Origin: Stenotrophomonas maltophilia
Lineage (GTDB): Bacteria; Pseudomonadota; Gammaproteobacteria; Xanthomonadales; Xanthomonadaceae
Reading direction: 5' to 3'
DNA: 64,000 bases
NCBI RefSeq assembly: GCF_002799245.1
Contig: NZ_NEQV01000006.1
Location: forward strand, 62,001 to 126,000
This document shows positions 57,702 to 64,000 of the stretch, piece by piece; position 1 is the first letter of the stretch, and the number at the start of each line of letters is the position of its first letter. A model generated the notes under the pieces. That model had not been told where the DNA came from. It did no database searches and saw only the letters and a list, made by a program, of their open reading frames with translations. Position numbers and translations under genes: made by a program.

Positions 57702-58871
57702 ATGAAGAGAAGTATTCCGGCTGTTAACACCCTGACGATGATCGGCGTGGCTACCTTGGCGCTTGGCGCAGGATTTGGCATTGCACGCTTATCCGCCCCT
57801 TCAGAGACGGTGGTCGACCCCGCGAAAGACGAAGCCAGCGCCAGTGCGCCGGCGGAGGCGGCTCAGGAAGTCGCGATTCCCAAGGAGTATGTTGCCGCTG
57901 CGGGGATCTCGGTGGAGCCCGTCACTTCCGCTCAGGTAGCGGCGAACATCACCGCATCGGGTTCGGTCGTGGCAATCCCCGGTGGTGAGGCCGTCGTGGT
58001 GGCACGTGCGGCCGGTAACGTCACCGATGTCATCCGGCAGGTGGGCGACAAGGTGAAGAAGGGCGAAGTGCTGGCACGCGTAGCCAGCCCTGATGGGGCC
58101 CGTATTGCGGCTGACCTTCGTGTGGCCAGCGCCAGCCTCTCCCTCGCCGAAAAGAACGTCAAGCGCGATGAGTCGTTGCTCGCACAGGGCGTGTTGGCAC
58201 GACAAGAGGCCGAGGCGAGTCGCGCCGCTTATCTCACAGCGCAAGCAGAAGCACAACGCGCTGCCCTGGTGGCACGCACCGCCAATGTGGATGGAGGAGG
58301 TAGCGTCAACGTCATCAGCCCTATCGATGGAACCATCAGCAGCTCGCAAGTGACTCTGGGCGCTTTCGTCGAGCCGCAGGCCTCCCTCTATAGGGTCACA
58401 GGTTCCAATGGCGTGGAGATTCAGGCCTCCGTTCGTGCGGGTGACACCGGTCGGATCAAGGCCGGCGACAGCGCGTCCATTACCCGCTCCGACGGAAGCG
58501 TCACCTCAGGCAAGGTCCGTTCAGTTGCTGCCGCCGTAGGTGGGCTGACAAGGGCTGCCACAGTCGTAATCACCCCGAGCGCAGAGGCGAACGGATTGGT
58601 TGTGGGTGACGGTGTGCAGGTCCGGCTGGTCACCGCTTCCGGATCGGGTGAGGGGCTGTCTGTCTCGGAAGAGGCGGTCCAGAACATCGACGGAAAAGAC
58701 GTCCTCTTCGTCAGAACCAGTAAGGGGTTCACTGCACAGCCGGTCTTCATTGGCCTCCGTAGCGGTGGTATGGCGCAGATCCTTTCTGGCGTCACTGCGG
58801 GAACCCCGGTTGCTACCCGTAATGCGTTTCTGGTGAAGGCCGAGATGAAAAAGTCGGGCGGAGACGAGTAA
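57702..58871 (+). CDS. cnrB: RND efflux periplasmic adaptor CnrB/CzcB-like
   Basis: A 389-residue membrane fusion protein. An N-terminal membrane anchor/signal (LTMIGVATLALGAGFGIARL) is followed by the barrel-sandwich half GNVTDVIRQVGDKVKKGEVLARVASPDGARIAADL, a helical hairpin (KNVKRDESLLAQGVLARQEAEASRAAYLTAQAEAQRAAL), VISPIDGTISSSQVTLGAFVEPQASLYRV and the beta-barrel. It spans between CnrA and CnrC. It begins right after the cnrC stop and overlaps cnrA by one base (TAATG). Confidence 0.88.
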   Translation: MKRSIPAVNTLTMIGVATLALGAGFGIARLSAPSETVVDPAKDEASASAPAEAAQEVAIPKEYVAAAGISVEPVTSAQVAANITASGSVVAIPGGEAVVVARAAGNVTDVIRQVGDKVKKGEVLARVASPDGARIAADLRVASASLSLAEKNVKRDESLLAQGVLARQEAEASRAAYLTAQAEAQRAALVARTANVDGGGSVNVISPIDGTISSSQVTLGAFVEPQASLYRVTGSNGVEIQASVRAGDTGRIKAGDSASITRSDGSVTSGKVRSVAAAVGGLTRAATVVITPSAEANGLVVGDGVQVRLVTASGSGEGLSVSEEAVQNIDGKDVLFVRTSKGFTAQPVFIGLRSGGMAQILSGVTAGTPVATRNAFLVKAEMKKSGGDE

Positions 58872-61800
58872 TGATCGAGCAAGTACTTACGGGTGCCGTA
58901 CGGCACCGCTGGCTGGTTCTGTTCATCACACTGGTGATTGCGGTGATCGGCGGGTGGCAACTGAACCTGCTACCGATCGACGTGACTCCGGATATCACGA
59001 ACAAGCAGGTCCAGATCAACACCGTCATCCCGACGCTGAGTCCAGTGGAGGTCGAGAAGCGCGTTACCTACCCGATCGAGACCGCGATGGCAGGACTTCG
59101 GGGCGTCGCGAACACCCGGTCGTTCTCGCGCAACGGCTTCAGCCAGGTCACGGTGATCTTCGATGAGAGCGCAGACCTCTACTTCATGCGCCAACAGGTC
59201 ACCGAGCGACTGACTCAGGCTCGGCCCCAGTTGCCGGAGGGTGCCGAACCGCTGATGGGCCCGGTTTCGACCGGGTTGGGCGAAGTATTCCACTACAGCG
59301 TTGAATTCACCCACCCAGATGGCAAAGATGCCCCGCGAAATGATGGTAAGCCTGGCTGGCAAAGCGACGGTTCGTTCCTGACTGATCAGGGGGAACGGCT
59401 GACGGACAACATGGCACGTCTGGCCTACTTGCGCACAGTCCAGGACTGGATTGTGCGGCCTCAGCTGCGCACGACGCCGGGCGTAGCAGACGTCGACAGC
59501 CTCGGCGGCTACGTCAAGGAGTATGTCGTTGAGCCCAATGCGAGCAAGCTCGCAGAGTACGGGTTCTCCTATACCGACCTAGCCGACGCGTTGCAGGATG
59601 CCAACCTGTCGGTCGGAGCAGACTACATCCAGAGGTCGGGCGAGTCCTATCTGGTGCGCGCAGACGCCCGCATCCGCTCCGTGGACGAGATTGCCCGTGC
59701 CGTTGTGGGCAATCGCAACGGAGTTCCCGTAACAGTGGGAGACGTCGCACGTGTGGTCGTTGACGGTGAGCTCCGCCGCGGTGCCGCCAGCCGCAATGGC
59801 TACGAGACCGTCGTTGGCAGCGCACTCATGCTGGTTGGCGCCAACAGCCGAACTGTGGCGGCCGCAGTGGGTGACAAGCTGCAGGAGATCGGCAAGACCA
59901 TGCCGCCGGGCGTGAGGATTGTTCCCACGCTGGACCGATCCCAGCTGGTTGTCGCAACGATCAAGACCGTCGCCAAGAACCTGGCCGAAGGCGCTCTTCT
60001 AGTCGTGGTCATCCTATTTGCATTGCTCGGAAACTGGCGAGCTGCTGTCATTGCTGCATTGGTGATTCCGTTGTCCCTGCTGATCACCGCGATCGGCATG
60101 AACAAGCTCGGGATCTCTGGCAACCTGATGAGTCTGGGTGCGCTCGACTTTGGCCTGATCATCGACGGCGCGGTCATCATCGTCGAGAACGCGCTGCGCC
60201 GTTTGGCAGAGCGACAGCATGCACTTGGGCGCCCACTCAATCTATCGGAGCGGCTGCATGAAACGATCGCCTCGTCCAAGGAGATGGTCCGCCCGACCGT
60301 GTATGGGCAGGCGGTCATCTTCCTGGTCTTCGTGCCATGCCTGACCTTCCAGGGCGTCGAGGGAAAGATGTTCTCCCCGATGGTAATTACCCTGATGCTG
60401 GCGCTGGCCTCTGCATTCGTGCTCTCCCTCACTTTCGTTCCGGCGATGGTGGCGGTCATGCTCAAGGGCCACATTTCCGAGAAAGAAGTACGGGTAGTCG
60501 CTGCCACCAAGAGCCGCTATCAGCCGATGCTTCGCAGCGCAATCCGCCAACCCATGCCCTACCTGGCCGGTGGTCTTGGCGTCCTGGTGGCCGGCGTTGT
60601 GGCCTTTGGCTTTGTGGGTCGGGAGTTCATGCCCACATTGGATGAGCAGAATCTCAACCTGTCCTCCGTTCGCATCCCGTCCACATCGATCGAGCAGTCC
60701 GTCGCCATCGACCTTCCTCTTGAGAAGGCACTGATGACGTTGCCGGAGGTACAGACGGTGTACTCCAAGGCCGGTACCGCAAGCCTGGCCGCAGATCCCA
60801 TGCCGCCCAACGCGTCCGACAACTACGTGATCCTCAAGCCCAAGGACCAATGGCCGGATGGAGTGAAGACCAAAGAGCAGGTGATCGAGAGGATTCGAGA
60901 GAAGACAGCCTTTCTTGTTGGTAACAACTATGACGCCACCCAGCCCATCGAGATGCGCTTCAATGAGCTGATCGGCGGCGTTCGTAGCGACGTTGCAGTC
61001 AAGATCTATGGCGAAGACCTGACGGCGCTTGCCGGCAGCGCTGACAAGATTGCGAGCGTCCTCAAGAAGATTCCGGGCGCATCGGATGTCCGTGTGGCGC
61101 AAACGGGAGGCTTCCCGACCTTTGACATGGCATTCGACCGGGCCGCGATCGCCCGTTACGGACTGACCGTCAAGGAAGTGGCCGACACAGTGTCTGCTGC
61201 GCTGGCAGGTCGCATGGCGGGCCAGATCTTCGAAGGTGATCGGCGCTTCGACGTAGTGGTTCGTCTGCCCCGTGTGGACCGCAGCGATCTCGATGTACTG
61301 GGAGCCGTTCCGGTCATGCTGCCGCCAGGCAGTCAGGAAGGCCGTCAGTCTGTTCCGCTTCGTGAATTGGTCAGCTTCCGCTTCACGCAGGGTCTGAACG
61401 AAGTCAGCCGCGACAATGGCAAACGTCGAATCTATGTGGAAGCGAATGTGGTCGGGCGTGACCTGGGTAGCTTCGTTGACGACGCCAAGGCGGCTATTGG
61501 CCAGCAGGTGCAGTTGCCCACCGGTTCCTGGATCGAATGGGGCGGGCAGTTCCAAAATCTGCAGGCAGCAACGAAGCGACTGGCGATCATTGTGCCTCTC
61601 TGCTTCATCCTCATTGCGGCCGTCCTCTACATGGCGATTGGCAACGGTTTGCTGACAGGTACGGTACTGACTGCAGTGCCACTTGCTCTGGCCGGTGGAT
61701 TCTTCGCATTGGCGTTGAGAGGAATCCCCTTCTCGATCTCAGCCGCTGTGGGCTTCATCGCGGTATCTGGTGTCGCGGTGCTCAACGGCCTGGTTCTGAT

Positions 61801-62116
61801 CTCCGCGATCAAGAAACGCCTGCACGAGGGGCTTCCGCCAGATGAGGCGGTCGAACTGGGTGCAATGGAGCGCGTCAGACCGGTTCTTATGACCGCGCTG
61901 GTTGCCTCCCTGGGCTTCGTCCCGATGGCGATTGCAACGGGTACGGGCGCCGAAGTGCAGAAGCCACTGGCTACAGTGGTTATCGGGGGTCTTGCCACGG
62001 CAACCGTACTGACGCTGTTCGTGCTGCCTGCGCTGTGCGGGCTGGTACTCCGAAGAACTGCGCGCAGGAAGGCCGCGGGCATTGAAGACCCCCTGCCGGT
62101 ACCCGAAGTCGATTGA
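58871..62116 (+). CDS. cnrA: heavy-metal RND efflux transporter CnrA/CzcA-like
   Basis: A 1081-residue HME-RND inner membrane antiporter. The N-terminus has VRHRWLVLFITLVIAVIGGWQLNLLPIDVTPDITNKQVQI, with the DVTPDITNxQVQI signature of metal RNDs. TM4 carries GALDFGLIIDGAVIIVENALRRL, matching the HME motif DFG-x3-DGA-VEN rather than the drug-type DD. The periplasmic loops are long. The C-terminal ATVLTLFVLPALCGLVLRR is typical. It exports Co2+/Ni2+ with CnrB and CnrC; Zn/Cd cannot be excluded from sequence. It is the third gene of the efflux unit. Confidence 0.9.
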   Translation: MIEQVLTGAVRHRWLVLFITLVIAVIGGWQLNLLPIDVTPDITNKQVQINTVIPTLSPVEVEKRVTYPIETAMAGLRGVANTRSFSRNGFSQVTVIFDESADLYFMRQQVTERLTQARPQLPEGAEPLMGPVSTGLGEVFHYSVEFTHPDGKDAPRNDGKPGWQSDGSFLTDQGERLTDNMARLAYLRTVQDWIVRPQLRTTPGVADVDSLGGYVKEYVVEPNASKLAEYGFSYTDLADALQDANLSVGADYIQRSGESYLVRADARIRSVDEIARAVVGNRNGVPVTVGDVARVVVDGELRRGAASRNGYETVVGSALMLVGANSRTVAAAVGDKLQEIGKTMPPGVRIVPTLDRSQLVVATIKTVAKNLAEGALLVVVILFALLGNWRAAVIAALVIPLSLLITAIGMNKLGISGNLMSLGALDFGLIIDGAVIIVENALRRLAERQHALGRPLNLSERLHETIASSKEMVRPTVYGQAVIFLVFVPCLTFQGVEGKMFSPMVITLMLALASAFVLSLTFVPAMVAVMLKGHISEKEVRVVAATKSRYQPMLRSAIRQPMPYLAGGLGVLVAGVVAFGFVGREFMPTLDEQNLNLSSVRIPSTSIEQSVAIDLPLEKALMTLPEVQTVYSKAGTASLAADPMPPNASDNYVILKPKDQWPDGVKTKEQVIERIREKTAFLVGNNYDATQPIEMRFNELIGGVRSDVAVKIYGEDLTALAGSADKIASVLKKIPGASDVRVAQTGGFPTFDMAFDRAAIARYGLTVKEVADTVSAALAGRMAGQIFEGDRRFDVVVRLPRVDRSDLDVLGAVPVMLPPGSQEGRQSVPLRELVSFRFTQGLNEVSRDNGKRRIYVEANVVGRDLGSFVDDAKAAIGQQVQLPTGSWIEWGGQFQNLQAATKRLAIIVPLCFILIAAVLYMAIGNGLLTGTVLTAVPLALAGGFFALALRGIPFSISAAVGFIAVSGVAVLNGLVLISAIKKRLHEGLPPDEAVELGAMERVRPVLMTALVASLGFVPMAIATGTGAEVQKPLATVVIGGLATATVLTLFVLPALCGLVLRRTARRKAAGIEDPLPVPEVD

Positions 62117-62144
62117 GCACAAGCCCCTTCCACGGCTTCACGTC

Positions 62145-62179
62145 CTGCCCTACGGATCGGATTACGATCCGCAGGGCAG
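62145..62179. terminator. hairpin between cnrA and nreB-like gene
   Basis: CTGCCCT-ACGGATCG-GATTA-CGATCC-GC-AGGGCAG folds into a stem with arms 62145-62151 and 62173-62179 plus an inner GGATCG/CGATCC stem. No T run follows, so it may be an attenuator or an mRNA processing/stability structure rather than a terminator. Confidence 0.4.
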
Positions 62180-62213
62180 CGGCGCTTTCCACTGTTCCAT
62201 CTAGAGGTGAGCC

Positions 62214-63548
62214 ATGATCGAGGTCCTACGCTTTCCAACATTCAGGAACCTGTTCGCTGCGCAGGTTATCGCGCTGATCGGCACGGGCTTGGCTACCGTG
62301 GCGCTCTCTCTTTTGGCCTATGACCTGGCGGGGGCTGAGGCGGGCGCTGTGCTAGGTACGGCTCTGGCAATCAAGATGATTGTCTACGTGCTGTTGGCCC
62401 CTCTGTCCGGAGCGATCGTCCCGGCAAATCTACGCAAACCGGTGCTTATTGCCCTCGACCTGGTGCGGGCGGGCGCGGCGCTTTGTCTGCCGTTCGTCAA
62501 CCAGATCTGGCAGGTGTACCTGCTCATTGCCTTGCTGCAGTCGGCCTCGGCGTGCTTCACCCCTCTGTTCCAGTCGACGATCCCGGAAATCCTGAAGGAG
62601 GAACGCGACTACACCCGAGCACTGTCCCTGTCGCGCCTGGCCTATGACCTGGAGAGCCTGCTGAGTCCCGCGTTGGCCGCTGCTCTGCTGACGCTGATCA
62701 GCTTCCACGGCCTGTTCGCTGGTACGTCCGTAGGCTTCGTGATATCCGCCATGCTGGTGTTCTCAACTGCATTCCCCTTCGTTGCTCCTTCCCTGAGAAA
62801 GGACGGTCCCTACGCCCGCGCGATTCGAGGAATGCGGATCTACCTGAAGACGCCCAGGCTGAAAGGGTTGCTTGCCCTTAATCTGTGTGCGGCCGCCGGC
62901 GGCGCCATGGTGTTCGTGAACACTGTCGTCGTGGTGCGCAACGTTCTCGGCGGAGCAGAGTCACAGGTGGCATGGGCGCTGGCAGCTTTCGGTGGCGGTT
63001 CGATGCTGACGGCGCTTGTCCTCCCCAAGGTTCTCGATCGGGTGGCTGACAGGCGTGTGATGCTCTCCGCAGCCCTTGCAATGTGCATTGTACTTGTGAC
63101 CCTCAGTCTTACCTGGCTGCTCTCGCCCTCCTCCATAGGTTGGCCCATCGTGCTCGCCGGCTGGGCATTGTTGGGGATGAGCTATGCGGGGCTGGTGACT
63201 CCTGGCGGCAGATTGCTGCGACGATCAGCGGAATCCACCGATCTGCCATTCCTGTTCGCAGCGCAGTTCTCTCTCTCCCACGTGTGTTGGCTGATTGCCT
63301 ACCCTCTGGCGGGAACCGTGGGTGCGAAGTTTGGAATGCCAGTGGCGATCATGGCACTGGCAGTAGTCGGCATCGCCGGATTCGTGTTCGCCTGGAGAAT
63401 CTGGCCCGCCCATGACCCGGACGAGATTTCCCACGGTCACGACGATCTGGCTGCGGACCATCCCCACTGGGCGGAACACGCCTCTTCCAACGGCAAGCAT
63501 TCACATCGGTATGTCATCGACGACGTGCACCCTCGTTGGCCTGGATGA
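62214..63548 (+). CDS. nreB: MFS nickel/cobalt exporter, NreB-like, with His-rich C-terminal tail
   Basis: A 444-residue major facilitator protein with about twelve membrane helices. N-terminal LRFPTFRNLFAAQVIALIGTGLATVALSLLAYDLAGA is a standard MFS start, and an MFS DxxRAG-like element is in ALDLVRAGAAL. After the last helix (IMALAVVGIAGFVFAWRIW) the roughly 45-residue tail carries nine His (HDPDEISHGHDDLAADHPHW and on). A His-rich tail is the hallmark of NreB-type nickel exporters; the MFS position after cnrCBA also matches cnrT. A clear RBS (AGAGGTGAGCC) precedes the ATG. It adds inner-membrane nickel export to the periplasmic RND system. Confidence 0.82.
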   Translation: MIEVLRFPTFRNLFAAQVIALIGTGLATVALSLLAYDLAGAEAGAVLGTALAIKMIVYVLLAPLSGAIVPANLRKPVLIALDLVRAGAALCLPFVNQIWQVYLLIALLQSASACFTPLFQSTIPEILKEERDYTRALSLSRLAYDLESLLSPALAAALLTLISFHGLFAGTSVGFVISAMLVFSTAFPFVAPSLRKDGPYARAIRGMRIYLKTPRLKGLLALNLCAAAGGAMVFVNTVVVVRNVLGGAESQVAWALAAFGGGSMLTALVLPKVLDRVADRRVMLSAALAMCIVLVTLSLTWLLSPSSIGWPIVLAGWALLGMSYAGLVTPGGRLLRRSAESTDLPFLFAAQFSLSHVCWLIAYPLAGTVGAKFGMPVAIMALAVVGIAGFVFAWRIWPAHDPDEISHGHDDLAADHPHWAEHASSNGKHSHRYVIDDVHPRWPG

Positions 63549-63564
63549 CGGAAACTTGAACAAG

Positions 63565-63597
63565 GGGCGCGAGAGGGCATTTTCACCGCTCGCGCCC
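63565..63597 (+). terminator. hairpin at end of metal-resistance operon
   Basis: GGGCGCGAG / CTCGCGCCC, a 9-bp perfect stem with a 15-base loop, 16 bases after the nreB-like stop. No long T run follows, so termination strength is uncertain. Confidence 0.5.
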
Positions 63598-63644
63598 GAC
63601 GTTGTCATATCGACTTTGCCAGAACAAGCCTCTAGTCTTTGCCC

Positions 63645-64000
63645 GTGCGATCCCTTCGTCTACCAACCAGCGTGCTGTTGCGCAGCTGCATCTTCATGAT
63701 GCTGGTGGCGAGTCTGCTCGTGCGACCCGTCCTGAATCATCTGGGTGAGCTGCACGGCTTGCAGCACATCGTGCAGGCTGCGGTGGAACATGGTCACCCC
63801 CATGTTGGGGTGAGTGATGCCGCAGACCGTGATCTTGAACACGCGGTTGGATTGCACAGCCTGTTGCACCAGGCCGATCTGACGGCTTCTGTAGGCATCT
63901 TGGCCAGCCTTGCTGGACCCGCTCGAGTTGATCTGAGCGATATCCATCCCTGGCACCAGCCAGCGGCAGAGCTTCAGCATCATCGCTCATCCCTGTTCAG
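63645..64000 (+). CDS. partial exported His-rich protein, runs off window
   Basis: The frame is open from GTG 63645 to the last base. It begins with a basic hydrophobic signal-like segment (MRSLRLPTSVLLRSCIFMMLVASLLVRP), then LNHLGELHGLQHIVQAAVEHGHPHVGVSDAADRDLEHAVGLHSLLHQADL. The His-rich exported start resembles small CzcI-type proteins found first in czc-like operons. GTG and two ATGs (63696, 63699) are possible starts. A competing minus-strand frame covers 63660-63983 but has no family-like features. The assignment is inference from a truncated frame. Confidence 0.5.
   Translation, partial: MRSLRLPTSVLLRSCIFMMLVASLLVRPVLNHLGELHGLQHIVQAAVEHGHPHVGVSDAADRDLEHAVGLHSLLHQADLTASVGILASLAGPARVDLSDIHPWHQPAAELQHHRSSLF

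Noticed and set aside
63660..63983. 107-codon minus-strand frame at the right edge
   Set aside because: Its translation lacks a signal or recognisable family, while the plus-strand frame has a signal-like start and a His-rich region. Both cannot be fully settled in the window.

Overview
The window looks like chromosomal DNA of Stenotrophomonas, probably the S. maltophilia complex. The evidence is high GC content, dense single-strand packing, an RND pump locus with the gene order of smeABC-smeSR, and many short GTAG-headed palindromes of the SMAG type known from S. maltophilia. No rRNA, tRNA, CRISPR array, integrase or replication origin was seen.

Region 1 (1-5.8 kb) holds the end of a biotin cluster (partial bioF, bioH, an SDR, bioC), a YdcF-like protein overlapping a threonine/serine dehydratase, and a Tyr/Gly-rich lipoprotein. 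A 550-base gene-free stretch with strong hairpins follows, then mnmG (6.4-8.3 kb). Region 2 (8.5-16.4 kb) is the multidrug efflux operon smeABC on the minus strand, with the divergent two-component genes smeS and smeR. Region 3 (16.6-24 kb) has a gamma-carbonic anhydrase-like protein and a tightly overlapped operon RDD-SpoIIM-DUF4129-DUF4350-MoxR-DUF58, typical of MoxR AAA+ envelope modules.

Region 4 (24-50.5 kb) is core and housekeeping DNA: a YgiC/YgiB pair, ilvD, dinG, aroE, hemB, a bestrophin-like channel, a DUF885 protein, a DPP4-like S9 peptidase, a GST, a YqhA-like protein, a TonB-domain lipoprotein, an AraC regulator, a REP-associated tyrosine transposase (RAYT) with 32-bp perfect terminal inverted repeats, a natAB-like ABC exporter, an S33 peptidase and a GGDEF cyclase. 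Region 5 (50.4-52.4 kb) holds a DUF1203 protein and a secreted AA10 lytic polysaccharide monooxygenase.

Region 6 (about 52.45 kb to the end) changes abruptly in composition, with an AT-rich junction and lower-GC genes, and looks horizontally acquired. Its left edge carries a small HTH gene divergent from an unknown gene, with a palindromic operator between them, then a HAD-like protein and a dual-specificity-type phosphatase. The rest is a cobalt/nickel resistance locus of the cnr type: cnrY (anti-sigma), cnrX (metal sensor with all five known ligands at the known positions), cnrH (ECF sigma), cnrCBA (RND efflux) and an NreB-like MFS exporter with a His-rich tail. A matching bipartite motif, GAGGGGA-N15-CGTA, lies upstream of both cnrY and cnrC and is the best candidate for the CnrH-dependent promoters. 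A His-rich, apparently exported protein starts at the right edge and runs off the window.

Three palindromic repeat families are interspersed: SMAG (GTAG) units; two 39-nt GGGGTCAGAG...GACCCC hairpins with compensatory changes; and a GGGGACGGAGGGGATTAAGTCG family found as a 30-bp hairpin, a solo arm and the two ends of the RAYT element.
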